In this document: in pieces, positions 32,656-40,107 of the stretch
Position numbering within the stretch: the stretch's first letter is position 1
How the letters are laid out: each line of letters begins with the position of its first letter
Source of the DNA: Thiohalocapsa halophila
GTDB taxonomy: Bacteria; Pseudomonadota; Gammaproteobacteria; Chromatiales; Chromatiaceae
Length of the DNA stretch: 44,262 nt
Reading direction: 5' to 3'
Assembly (NCBI RefSeq): GCF_016583825.1
Contig: NZ_NRRV01000045.1
Location: 1 to 44,262, forward strand
Notes under the pieces: generated by a model
What the model was told of the DNA's origin: nothing
Databases searched by the model: none
Seen by the model: only the letters and a program-made list of their open reading frames with translations
Program-made: the position numbers and the translations under genes

Positions 32656-32682
32656 TGTCGATGCAGCAGTTTTCGGGTGCCG
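32640..32682 (-). promoter_or_regulatory. Shared promoter cassette, copy 2
   Basis: Minus strand CCGAAAACTGCTGCATCGAC, AGCGTGCTATGCTTC. Same order and spacing as at 30905-30970 up to the -10-like TGCTATG. Confidence 0.5.
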
Positions 32683-33104
32683 GTTCTGTGGGAGCGGCCT
32701 CCCGGCGGCGATGGCTACGCCTAGCGAGTTCTCGCGGCGGTCAGCGCCCGGATGTGAGTTGTTCGAGCCAGGCTTGCAGATCAGCCGCGTTAGGGGGCCG
32801 ACTGAAGTCGGCGTACCCAGGGGCTGCTCCGCTACTGCGGCATGGGTGTACTCGGGGGTGAGCAGGGTGTTGAATGCCAGCAGCAAGAGGTTCTTGCCGC
32901 TGATCGAGGAGCGTTCGTCTGGGCTGGACTGGGTCACACGCGATGAAAACTCCTGTTCCGGGGCGCCGATGATAGCGTGCAGGGGTCGACAGCGGCGGAG
33001 AGAAGCTTCGCGGGTGTGGGAGCGGGCTCTGGCCGCGACGAGTTGCGTGCGGGCTGGGTTTCGCGGCTGAAGCCGCTCCCACGGGGCGCGGCGGCTCGGG
33101 CGGG
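32683..33104. other. Scraps: REP, Rpn tail, palindrome, unidentified coding-like segment, REP pair
   Basis: A REP (32690) is followed by minus-strand AADLQAWLEQLTSGR (32741-32790), an Rpn-type C-terminus. GCCGACTGAAGTCGGCGTAC (32800) is a palindrome also seen at 19956 and, varied, at 34420 and 39012. At 32845-33000 the minus strand reads SISGKNLLLLAFNTLLTPEY, possibly a lost gene of unknown family. A REP pair closes the stretch (33015-33085). Confidence 0.5.
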
Positions 33105-33290
33105 TCAGTGGCCGGTGGCCTGTTGGTTGTACGCGCAGGAATTCTTGCCGCGCTTGATAGGCGTGGTAGGCGCGGTCTTTCTCGGAGAATGTGCTCAGGG
33201 TGCTCATGACTTGCCTCATCTTGGGGGTGTTCATCCAGGGCGGCAGATGCTCCGGGTCGAGCGCCGCGCCCTCTTTGAAGAACTTCACCC
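33105..33290 (-). pseudogene. Rpn-family nuclease, internal fragment
   Basis: Minus strand: RVKFFKEGAALDPEHLPPWM, NTPKMRQVMSTLSTFSEKDR and AYHAYQARQEFLRVQ. The FFKEG..LD...LP and EKDRAYHAYQAR segments are the helical part after the nuclease core of PDDEXK_2-type Rpn proteins. No start or stop of the original gene remains. Confidence 0.7.
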
Positions 33291-33497
33291 GTTGAGCTGC
33301 GCTACTGTTGCCGCGGCGACGTGGCGCGGAGCGCCGGTGGATGCGTGACACCGCGGGAGAGACTGGGCAGATATTCACCGCTGGTGCTTGCTTGCATGCA
33401 TGCCCTGCGTAGGTCGGGCCGACGCTAGGAGGCCCGACGATCAGGCGTTGATGGCACGCGACTGCAAAGCCGGCGCTCCCAGTGCGCTGCACCGGAC

Positions 33498-33805
33498 TCA
33501 GTGTCGCGGCTGTTCCGGCGTGCTTGGTGGTTGTCCGTCGCCATCGGCGAAGACCTCGTCGAGGCTGCCGGCGTCGTTGAGACGCGTGCCCCAGCGCAGG
33601 AGCTGCTCGGCGTCGGCCTGCTCGAGTCGCTCGATCAGTGCCGCCGGCAGCGGGGCGAAGCGTTGCTCAAGCTGGGTCCGCAAGAGGAGGCTCAGACCGC
33701 GTCGCTCGCCGCGTCGCTCTACATAACTGAGGTAGGGCATCTTCAACTGCTCCTCGATCCGAAACACGGCATCAGTCTATTGCAGCTCCAGATCCTCCGG
33801 CAGGC
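33498..33805 (-). pseudogene. Rpn-family nuclease C-terminal part, second copy with the same nonsense codon
   Basis: Almost identical to 28204-28530: LPEDLELQ, TAG, TDAVFRIEEQLKMPYLSYVE and LLRWGTRLNDAGSLDEVFAD. The shared TAG shows the duplication happened after the gene was already broken, or that the stop is tolerated because only the C-terminal product is used. Confidence 0.75.
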
Positions 33806-33868
33806 GCATCTGCCCACACGCAATGTCGTACTCACCCAGCATCTGGTGGGATGCCGGCGGGCGGCGGC

Positions 33869-34300
33869 TTAATGCAGGACTTCGTCGAGGTTGTCGGCCG
33901 CAAGGGCCTGATCGAACCAGCGGCTCAGGGTGTCCGGTTCGGCCGACTCGATGCGGTGGCGGATGTCCGCCGGAAGCTCGCCGAATTTGTGGTGCATCAG
34001 CCGCAGCAATGACACCGCTTCGCCTTGCTGCATGCCTTGGTGCACACCTTCGTCGCGAATGCGTTCAGAGTAGGTCTTCAGAATTTCCACCTGTAGGGCA
34101 TGGCGGCCAGCGCCACGGCGATGAAGTGGAAGTTGAGGTAATCGGTCTGCTCGCTGCCAAGTTTGAGCCGACGCTCGTTTGGGCCGCCGCTCAGGAAGAT
34201 GACGATCGGCACGACCCGGCGGGTCTTCAGCAGTTCGGCAATGTCGAGGCAATAATGCGCCAGACGCACGACGGAGAATCGCGCCGGGTCGGTCCATGGC
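33869..34300 (-). pseudogene. Rpn/DUF4351-like protein, N-terminal truncation and frameshift
   Basis: Minus strand: PARFSVVRLAHYCLDIAELL, KTRRVVPIVIFLSGGPNERR and TDYLNFHFIAVALAAMPY, then a shift near 34090 to ILKTYSERIRDEGVHQGMQQ, GEAVSLLRLMHHKFGELPAD and RWFDQALAADNLDEVLH. VVPIVIFLSGG and the RIRDEGVHQGMQQGEA linker are Rpn/DUF4351 hallmarks. The region before the VVPIVIF strand, with most of the nuclease core, is missing. Confidence 0.7.
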
Positions 34301-34309
34301 GCCGGGGTC

Positions 34310-34506
34310 GGCAGGTCGCTGGTAGGAGTGGCGCCCTCGCCGCGATTCGCATCCCGATGGGCCCGGGTTGACGGGCTTTGCCTGGGCTGCAGCCCTGAAG
34401 GCCGCCTGCCCGGGAGCCGACCCAAGTCGGTGTACCCGGCGGCGGCTGCATTCATTGACCGGGACGGCAGCGATGGACGCGGGGGGGGCGTTGCCGGTGC
34501 TGGCAG
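34310..34506. other. Palindrome-rich spacer
   Basis: CCGACCCAAGTCGGTGTACC (34418) is a variant of the GCCGACTGAAGTCGGC palindrome, and GGGCTGCAGCCC (34385) forms a small hairpin. No gene seen. Confidence 0.5.
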
Positions 34507-34809
34507 TCAGTCTTTGGGCGCAGGGTGCTCGTGCAGCCAGGCTTGCAGGTCTGCCGTGTTGCCGACGTCGCGCGGGGTCTCGGATGGCTCGCCGTGCTGG
34601 GTGCCGGTGAGGGCGGTGCCGCGCGCCGGCGTACTGTTGGCGCTTTGCATGCCGAGCTCGGGCTCGGGTGGCTCGGCTTGCGTGCTGTGCGCAGTCAGCT
34701 GCGCTAAGCGCGCTTCCAATGCCTCGAAGCCATTGGCGATGATCCGCGCGCGGGTGTCGTCGTCCTTGGCCTCGGTGAGCGCTATGTAGACTTGGAGGGC
34801 GATGCTCAT
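34507..34809 (-). CDS. Chimeric 100-residue ORF: coil-family leader joined to DUF2887 tail
   Basis: From ATG 34809: MSIALQVYIALTEAKDDDTR, IIANGFEALEARLAQLTAHS, a Pro/Glu/Thr-rich middle and NTADLQAWLHEHPAPKD with stop. The first 40 residues match the leader of the coiled-coil proteins (MSAALDLYAKLTETTDDKER); the last 17 match the DUF2887 C-terminus (DLEAWLRERPAPKD). The frame is clean across the junction. A membrane helix and nuclease core are absent. It may be a functional small protein or a chance in-frame junction. Confidence 0.5.
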   Translation of the reverse strand: MSIALQVYIALTEAKDDDTRARIIANGFEALEARLAQLTAHSTQAEPPEPELGMQSANSTPARGTALTGTQHGEPSETPRDVGNTADLQAWLHEHPAPKD

Positions 34810-34817
34810 GTGGGGCT

Positions 34818-34862
34818 CCTGGTCAGGGCTTGAAGGTCAGGGCTTGAAGGTCAGGGCTGAAG
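34818..34862. repeat. Short tandem repeat GGTCAGGGCTTGAA, about three copies
   Basis: GGTCAGGGCTTGAA repeats with a 15-16 base period directly between two minus-strand ORFs. Confidence 0.75.
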
Positions 34863-34863
34863 A

Positions 34864-35208
34864 TCAAGGGCCGATGAGCAGGTCCGCGAGCTTGAAGACG
34901 GCGCCGAGGACGGCGAGGCCGCCGAGGAGCCAGCGGGTTTGGGCCGCCATGGCCTTGTGGAGGTTGACCTCGACCTGCTTGATCTGGAGCTCGACGTCTT
35001 TGATGTCCCTCTGCAGGCGCGCCTCGACTTCTTTGATTTCCTTCTGCAGCCGCAGCTCGGACTCGCGCACGTGGCCTTGAGTGGCGAGGTCGTTGAGCTG
35101 CGGAAACCGTGCCTCGAGCGCCTCGTAGGCATCGGCGATGAGGCGCGCCCGTTCCTTGTCGTCCGAGGTTTCGGTGAGCTTGGCGTAGAGGTCGAGGGCG
35201 GCGCTCAT
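34864..35208 (-). CDS. Coiled-coil protein with C-terminal membrane helix (short paralogue)
   Basis: A 114-residue protein: MSAALDLYAKLTETSDDKER, RLIADAYEALEARFPQLNDL, RESELRLQKEIKEVEARLQR, DIKDVELQIKQVEVNLHKAM and RWLLGGLAVLGAVFKLADLL then IGP. It lacks the three 18-residue repeats of the 168-residue paralogue at 30389 and is otherwise about 90% identical, so the coil length varies by repeat number. Same promoter cassette upstream. Predicted tail-anchored in the inner membrane; function unknown. Confidence 0.75.
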   Translation of the reverse strand: MSAALDLYAKLTETSDDKERARLIADAYEALEARFPQLNDLATQGHVRESELRLQKEIKEVEARLQRDIKDVELQIKQVEVNLHKAMAAQTRWLLGGLAVLGAVFKLADLLIGP

Positions 35209-35214
35209 GCTCGC

Positions 35215-35285
35215 ACGCTCCAGGTTGGCGCCAGTGGCCGAGGATCATAGCATCGTGTCGGGCGTGCAGTTTTCGGGCGGTTTGC
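35215..35285 (-). promoter_or_regulatory. Shared promoter/leader cassette, copy 3
   Basis: Minus strand CCGAAAACTGC, a gap, CGACACGATGCTATGATCCT, then AACCTGGAGCGTGCGAGC before ATG 35208. TATGAT is at 35244-35249. Confidence 0.55.
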
Positions 35286-35354
35286 TGTGCGTCGGCCGCG
35301 GCGTTCGAGCGCCGTGTCGCGGCGGGGACGTGGCTCACACAGGTCGCACTGGCG

Positions 35355-35595
35355 GCTGTGGGAGCGGCCTCTGGCCGCGATGACACTGGCACTACCGCGG
35401 GTGCATCGTCGCGGCAGGGATGCTGCTCCCACGGTGCCAAGCGTCAGGGGAACAGCACGTCCGCCAGCTTGAATACGGTGCCGAGCATGGACCACACCGC
35501 CCAGCAGGCAGCAGTTCGTTGCGCTGGCTGTAGGGGCGACGAGGCGCCGCAGCGCTGTCCCTGCCCGAGGGCGGTGCGGCGCCTTGGCAGCGCTG
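35355..35595. repeat. REP pair, coil tail scrap, Rpn-associated spacer
   Basis: REP at 35358, inverted REP at 35408, minus-strand FKLADVLF scrap (35450-35490) and the same spacer as 23760-23858. The whole 35405-35595 block is nearly identical to 23665-23858. Confidence 0.8.
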
Positions 35596-36423
35596 TCAAT
35601 CGGTCTGTTGGTCGTCGCGCGTGGCATCGTCGTCTTGGGCGGAGGCGATGCGCTCGACCTCGGCGATGTCGAGGCCGAGCAGCTCGGCGACCCGGGATGC
35701 ATCAAGCTGGCAGAGCAGTTGGCGGACGACTTGGCGTTGGTTCTTGGCCTCGCCGTCCTCGTAGCCCAGTTGATACGACGGAAGCCGCTTGACGTCTACT
35801 TGAGTCAGCATCTTTTCTGCCTCTTTGATCTGCGCTTGGAGATTCCGGTTCTCCGACAGGATTTCCAGCATAGACATGTATTCCCGAAACCGTTTGTCGT
35901 CCTGGCGGAGCAGCTCCTTGAGCCGCCTGACAATATAGTGCACCATTTGCTCGGGGGCGCGGTCGCCGAAGTCGCACAGCACGGCGAGCACCAGGGCGTC
36001 GGGGTTGTCCTGCACCAGGAGTCCGGCGCAGTTGACTTGGTGCATGTCGACGAGTTGGTAGCGATAGTCGAGCAACGTCGCCTCAGCGATCCCGTCGGGC
36101 ATGGTCAGCCGGTCGCTGCCGATGTAGATCAGGCACTGGCGCAGGGGTCCCGTGTGTCCGGCCAGGCGGATATCAGTGTAGTAGCGCAGCATGCGCAGCG
36201 GCATGTCGGTCGCGTTGTTGTTGCTGGTTTCGGTGTGCAGCAGAAATTCCTCGCCGTTCGCTCCGCGCATACGGGCGACGAGGTCGGCGCGGCGGTCTTC
36301 GACCCGCTGGTTTTGGGTTTCCAGCAGCTCGATGGCCTCGCCGTCGATGCCGAGCAGCTGCTGAGCCAGATCGGTGGTCAGGCGCTTGAGCGTGTCGCGG
36401 CTGATGATGTCTTTGGCGGTCAT
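35596..36423 (-). CDS. Rpn-family PD-(D/E)XK nuclease (best full-length copy)
   Basis: A 275-residue protein from ATG 36423, MTAKDIISRDTLKRLTTDLA then QQLLGIDGEAIELLETQNQR. The core reads VEDRRADLVARMRGANGEEF and LLHTETSNNNATDMPLRMLR, giving Asp and E-x-S of the PD-(D/E)XK fold. A conserved middle (YQLVDMHQVNCAGLLVQDNP, ALVLAVLCDFGDRAPEQMVH), a coil (ENRNLQAQIKEAEKMLTQVD) and the tail ASRVAELLGLDIAEVERIAS follow. The N-terminus looks native, unlike its 23859 paralogue. Family members nick or cut DNA and stimulate recombination. No frameshift or stop. Confidence 0.8.
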   Translation of the reverse strand: MTAKDIISRDTLKRLTTDLAQQLLGIDGEAIELLETQNQRVEDRRADLVARMRGANGEEFLLHTETSNNNATDMPLRMLRYYTDIRLAGHTGPLRQCLIYIGSDRLTMPDGIAEATLLDYRYQLVDMHQVNCAGLLVQDNPDALVLAVLCDFGDRAPEQMVHYIVRRLKELLRQDDKRFREYMSMLEILSENRNLQAQIKEAEKMLTQVDVKRLPSYQLGYEDGEAKNQRQVVRQLLCQLDASRVAELLGLDIAEVERIASAQDDDATRDDQQTD

Positions 36424-36529
36424 GGCGGCGTCTGGGCCAGCGCGCGGCGAATCCTTGTCGTGCACGGGGAGTCTACAGCATAGCCGTCTGGGCGTTTTCG
36501 CGTACCGGGGGAGCTGCGGTTGCGCAGGA

Positions 36530-36770
36530 CGGGCCTAACCGTGGTGCGGCATCGGCGCGGTATGGATGCCGCTCCCACGGTGCCAAGCGCGAGGGGAGCA
36601 GCAACTCCGCCAGCTCGAATACGGCGCCAAGCACGGCAAGGCCGCCGAGCGGGCAGGGGGTCTGCCCGGATATCCTGGCTGCTGACGCCGCCGACGCGGC
36701 ATCGAGCTGCGACGGCGGCGAGCCGGCTGGAAAGCCGACGCTCCCAGTGCGCTGCACTGGACTCAGTGCC
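36530..36770. repeat. REP half, coil tail scrap, GC palindrome
   Basis: GATGCCGCTCCCACGGTGCC (36564), minus-strand LAVLGAVFELAELLLP (36593-36650), then GCCGGCTGGAAAGCCGAC (36720). Same order as 31591-31860. Confidence 0.65.
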
Positions 36771-36940
36771 GCGGCTGTTTCGGCGTGCTTGGCGGTTGCC
36801 CGTCACCAGTCGCGGCAGGGATGCCGCTCCCACGGGGCGCAGTCGCGGCCGCGGGCGAGCTTCTGTCGGTGTCATTGTGAGCAGAGCGTATGGATCACGC
36901 TTGGCGGAGAGCGGTGCTGACGGTCTCGTGAACCGTGCCG
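36771..36940. other. Spacer with one inverted REP
   Basis: Contains GTCGCGGCAGGGATGCCGCT at about 36808 and no coding signal I can support. Confidence 0.4.
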
Positions 36941-37096
36941 TCACAGCTTCGGCACGACGAAACCGGCTTGAATGAAGTGCTGATCGAAAGCAAGCGCGGT
37001 CGTCCATTTCCTCTGACGCATCACGACAAAGGAAACGCAGTCGACTAGTCCCCACTGCTTGTCGGTGTGGCGCCGGTAAAGGTCGAGCCCTAATGG
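36941..37096 (-). pseudogene. VapC-type PIN toxin, C-terminal fragment
   Basis: Minus strand: LDLYRRHTDKQWGLVDCVSF, VVMRQRKWTTALAFDQHFIQ and AGFVVPKL with stop TGA 36941-36943. The D(K)xWGLVDCxSFVVM and FDQHFxQAGF segments are the last two PIN active-site blocks. The N-terminal half is missing; upstream it is fused to a DUF2887 N-terminal fragment. It is a different PIN subfamily from the N-terminal scrap at 2748. Confidence 0.75.
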
Positions 37097-37109
37097 AGCA
37101 GCTCGGGCG

Positions 37110-37615
37110 TGAGGTCGTCGCCAGCGCCCGAGCCTCTGCCGCCGCCGTTGCGCGGTCCAGCACGACGAGCCGGGCGAGACGGACCCCGACGGCGGTCTCT
37201 TCGGTCTTGAGGAAATCCGTCAGAAAGACGCGTTGCAGCAGGCCGGCGTCGGCCAGCGGTGCGTAGGCGGGCGGGATGTCTTGGTCTGTCCCCCGGTCGG
37301 GATACACAACGACGGCGCGCCAGGGCCGGGTGACGTCGTGGCGAAACAGGTACAGGAAGATGGCGGCAAACCAGCGGGCGTAGAAGTCCGGCTTGGGCTG
37401 GAACTGCGCCTCGACAAAGATCAGTGGTGCGTCAGTCTTCCCTTGCGAAGGTGCCAGCAAGCCGTCGAGCCGAAATGCTGTCTGCTTCACCTCGACTGCG
37501 CTCAGACGATAGCCGGCGTTTTGATCGTACGCCAGGCCGGTGAGCTCGAAGACCGTCGCCGGGCGCTCTTGGAAGAGGCGGTAGAAGAGGGCGTCCGTGT
37601 GTATGTGCGGGCTCG
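37110..37615 (-). pseudogene. DUF2887 protein, N-terminal half
   Basis: Minus strand: TDALFYRLFQERPATVFELT, AGYRLSAVEVKQTAFRLDGL, LIFVEAQFQPKPDFYARWFA, AIFLYLFRHDVTRPWRAVVV and YPDRGTDQDIPPAYAPLADA, ending LDRATAAAEARALATT. FYRLFQE and VKQTAFRLDG...FVEAQFQ (E-x-Q) are the DUF2887 nuclease core. There is no start codon in frame before TDALFYR (TAA lies 8 codons upstream). The last 110 bases are identical in sequence to 27721-27830, where the C-terminal half of a similar gene begins. Confidence 0.75.
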
Positions 37616-37696
37616 ATTAACCATGTCGAGCGCCGAATTTTTGCACAGCGTCGCCATGCGGTGTTCTTTGGGCGAAGGGACATGTGCGGAGGGACA

Positions 37697-37945
37697 GGTC
37701 TTGCCAGCACGCATCTTTCGCCGCGTTGAGCATGTTGCTTGGCGCAACCGAATCCCGAGGCGACCTCGTTGCTGCCCGGCACGGCAGCGATTGCCCGCGG
37801 CGGCGACAAGCGCCTTCGAGCCGTGGGTGCATGGACGGAGCGTGCCTGTTCAGCTGTGGGAGCGGCGGCCTCTGGGCGCGATACATGTGGCGGCGGCGTT
37901 GCGGCATCGTCGCGGCAGGGATGCCGCTGCCACAGACCCGTGCCT
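37697..37945. repeat. Interspersed stem-loop repeat, copy 5, and REP pair
   Basis: GGTCTTGCCAGCACGCATCT, TGTTGCTTGGCGCAACCGAA, CGTTGCTGCCCGGCACGGCA, then REP 37857 and inverted REP 37908. Confidence 0.75.
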
Positions 37946-37961
37946 GGTGATATTGGGATGA

Positions 37962-38318
37962 TCAGGGCGGCGACGCGCCAAGCCGCCTGCTGGCACATCC
38001 GAGCTCAAGGCAGATCGCTTCGAGTATGCGCGCCATTGAGGTCGGCGTGAGTCGACCGACGCGGTGGAGAATCAGCGTTTCGTTCAGCGTAAACAGCTTG
38101 TCAAGACGCACGATGCTTGCCTTAGGGAGCGCGCCAAGGTCGAAGTCAGCAGCACTAATGGCGAGACCGGGGCGATGATGTGTCTGGGACGTGATTTGGG
38201 CGGCAACGAAATCACCCTGTGCGTTCGGTGCCTTGAGTACCAGCACCGGACGGCGCTTCCGCGCCGACAAGTCAGAAAACGGGAAGGGCAGTAGGACGAC
38301 GTCAGACGGCTGGGGCAT
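37962..38318 (-). CDS. MazF/PemK-like toxin (intact)
   Basis: A 118-residue protein, MPQPSDVVLLPFPFSDLSAR, KRRPVLVLKAPNAQGDFVAA, QITSQTHHRPGLAISAADFD and LDKLFTLNETLILHRVGRLT. The PxxxDVVLLPFPFSD start, KRRPVLV strand and the RLDKLFTL segment are PemK/MazF features. Such toxins cleave mRNA at short motifs. ATG 38318 overlaps the antitoxin by 17 bases. The 5' copy at 18415 differs by one inserted base and a few substitutions. Confidence 0.83.
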   Translation of the reverse strand: MPQPSDVVLLPFPFSDLSARKRRPVLVLKAPNAQGDFVAAQITSQTHHRPGLAISAADFDLGALPKASIVRLDKLFTLNETLILHRVGRLTPTSMARILEAICLELGCASRRLGASPP

Positions 38319-38505
38319 GGTTCCAGGCGTCGTCGTCGGCGTTGTCCCAGTCCGTCATGGAGGGCTGCTGTGCCCAGCTGAGCTCGCGGTCTTCACGGAC
38401 TGCCTCGCGCTGCAACAAGAACTCAGCGAAATCCAACACCTCTTGCGCTGTTGTCTCCGGCAATTGGTCGACACATTCCAGCAGCTTCTCGGCGACGTCT
38501 GACAT
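38302..38505 (-). CDS. Antitoxin of MazF-like pair, copy 2
   Basis: A 67-residue protein MSDVAEKLLECVDQLPETTA, QEVLDFAEFLLQREAVREDR and an acidic DWDNADDDAWNHAPAV tail, identical to copy 1 except Trp for Ser at position 44. Upstream of and overlapping the toxin, as expected. No separate DNA-binding domain is obvious. Confidence 0.78.
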   Translation of the reverse strand: MSDVAEKLLECVDQLPETTAQEVLDFAEFLLQREAVREDRELSWAQQPSMTDWDNADDDAWNHAPAV

Positions 38506-38589
38506 GATGGATCTCCAGCGCAAATGGTGGGGAGTGTGGGCCTTCAGAATAGCGCGGGCTCGATCTGTGACTCGCAGTACGAAGGGGGA

Positions 38590-38899
38590 CAGGTTTTGTA
38601 AGCTCGGCGCTGCCCGGCACTGTAGCGATCGCCCGCGGCGGCGACACGCGCCTTCGAGCCGTGGGTGCATGGACGGAGCGTGCCTGCCCAACTGTGGGAG
38701 CAGCCTCCGGCCGCGATGAATCCGGCAGCGCCGGTGTTGCATCGTCGCGGCAGGGCAGCAAGTCCGCCAGCTTGAACACACGGCGCCGAGCACGGCGAGT
38801 CCGCGCAGCAGGCAGCAGGTCGTTGCGCTGGCTGTAGGGGCGAAGAGGCGCCGCAGCGCTTCCCCTGGCCGGCGGCGTTCCGGCGCCTTGGCAGCGCTG
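38590..38899. repeat. Interspersed repeat copy 6 (internally deleted), REP and coil tail scrap
   Basis: GGGGGACAGGTTTTG jumps directly to CTGCCCGGCACTGTAGCGAT, deleting the stem-loop right arm. A REP (38695), a broken inverted REP (38745) and a coil tail scrap (38755-38800) follow, then the spacer ending GGCGCCTTGGCAGCGCTGTC. Confidence 0.65.
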
Positions 38900-39003
38900 T
38901 CAGCCGGTCTGTTGGTCGTTGCGCGTGGCATCGTCGTCTTGGCCGGCGGCGATGCGCTCGACCTCGGCGAGGTCGAGGCCGAGCAGCTCGGCGACCCGCG
39001 ATG
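38900..39003 (-). pseudogene. Rpn C-terminal tail fragment
   Basis: Minus strand: SRVAELLGLDLAEVERIAAG, QDDDATRNDQQTG and stop; the last 33 residues of the Rpn ORFs. Upstream is a GGCCGACTGGAGTCGGC palindrome. Confidence 0.75.
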
Positions 39004-39216
39004 CAGTCGGCGCCTCCAGTGGCCGACTGGAGTCGGCGGCGCCGGGGGACGCGCTCGGCTTATACTTGTCCCTATCGCAGCAGCCGTGCGGGACGAACTG
39101 GCCGCCGGCGGCCAGGACTGGCCGGGGCGGGCAGAAGTCGCACGGACGGGCTGGGTGGAGTGCGGGAGTGTCACACCGTTCAGCATCGCGCCTTGGTACT
39201 GTGTGCGAAGGGTTAC
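39004..39216. other. Palindrome and unidentified sequence
   Basis: GGCCGACTGGAGTCGGCGGC at 39009 is a variant of the palindrome at 32800. The remainder (39040-39200) is open in several frames but I recognise nothing in it. Confidence 0.4.
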
Positions 39217-39530
39217 GTCTTTCAATCACGCATTTTTTGCCGCTTTGAGCATCTTGCTTGGCAAGACCGAATCCGGAGGCGACATCGTTTCTGCACGGCA
39301 CCGTAGCGCTCGCCCGCGGCGGCGACAAGTGCCTTCGCGCGGTGAGTGCATGGATGGAGCGCGCCTGGCCAGATGGGGGAGCGGCCTCTGGCCGCGATGC
39401 GATTGGCGCGGCCGCTGGCGGCTCGTCGCGGCAGGGATGCCGCTCCCACGGTGCCAAGGGGCGGGGGATCAGCAGAACGGCCAGCTTGAACACGGCGTCG
39501 CGCACGGCGAGGCTGCCGAGCAGCCAGTGG
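39217..39530. repeat. Interspersed stem-loop repeat, copy 7, REP pair and coil tail scrap
   Basis: GTCTTTCAATCACGCATTTT, TCTTGCTTGGCAAGACCGAA, then CTGCACGGCACCGTAGCGCT; REP 39380, inverted REP 39427; minus-strand VFKLAVLLIP scrap (39468-39525). Confidence 0.75.
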
Positions 39531-39545
39531 GTCGGAGCACGAGGA

Positions 39546-39737
39546 CGGTATCCGCGATCGCGGGATCGACTGGTACGTCGATTGGGCGGCAGCACGCCGC
39601 GAGCAGAACACACAGGTCACTGGACAAGCAGGCAATCAGCGCTTGCGGCGGGATCATCGGCGGGGGATTGGGTGGCGGCGGCTGGGGTTTGGCGTCGGCG
39701 TCGCTGGGCTGAGTGCGTCTGGCGCCGGGTTGGAAGA
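39546..39737 (-). other. Unidentified coding scrap, second copy
   Basis: Matches 27831-28030; minus strand ALIACLSSDLCVLLAACCRP, IDVPVDPAI. In both places it sits directly downstream of the coiled-coil gene or its tail. Confidence 0.4.
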
Positions 39738-40102
39738 TCAGGGGCCGATGAACAGGTCGGCGAGCTTGAAGACGGCGCCGAGCACGGCAAGGCCGCCGAG
39801 CAGCCAGCGGGTTTGTGCCGCCATGGCCTTGTGCAGGCTGACCTCCACCTGCTTGATCTGCAGCTCGACGCCTTTGATTTGCTCCTGGAGGCGCGCTTCG
39901 ACCTCTCGGATCTGAAGCTCGACGCTTTGATTTCCTTCTGCAAGCGCAGCTCCGACTCGCGCACGTGGCGCTGTGTGGCAAGGTCATTGAGCTGCGGAAA
40001 TCGGGCCTCGAGCGCCTCGAAGGCATCGGCGATGAGGCGGGCACGTTCCTTGTCGTCCGTGGTTTCGGTGAGCTTGGCGTAGAGGTCGAGGGCGGCGCTC
40101 AT
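39738..40102 (-). pseudogene. Coiled-coil membrane protein, third paralogue, frameshifted
   Basis: From ATG 40102: MSAALDLYAKLTETTDDKER, RESELRLQKEIK, then one base is missing near 39929 (GACGCTTTGA for GACGCCTTTGA in the siblings). In the shifted frame the rest continues VELQIREVEARLQEQIKGVE and GLAVLGAVFKLADLFIGP to TGA 39738-39740. It carries one 18-residue repeat unit. Promoter cassette intact. The frameshift could be an assembly error because the reading is otherwise clean. Confidence 0.7.
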
Positions 40103-40107
40103 GGCCG

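Noticed and set aside
32320..33492. 390-codon minus-strand ORF
   Set aside because: It strings together out-of-frame Rpn DNA, REPs and an Rpn fragment. Only the 33105-33290 part has recognisable homology.
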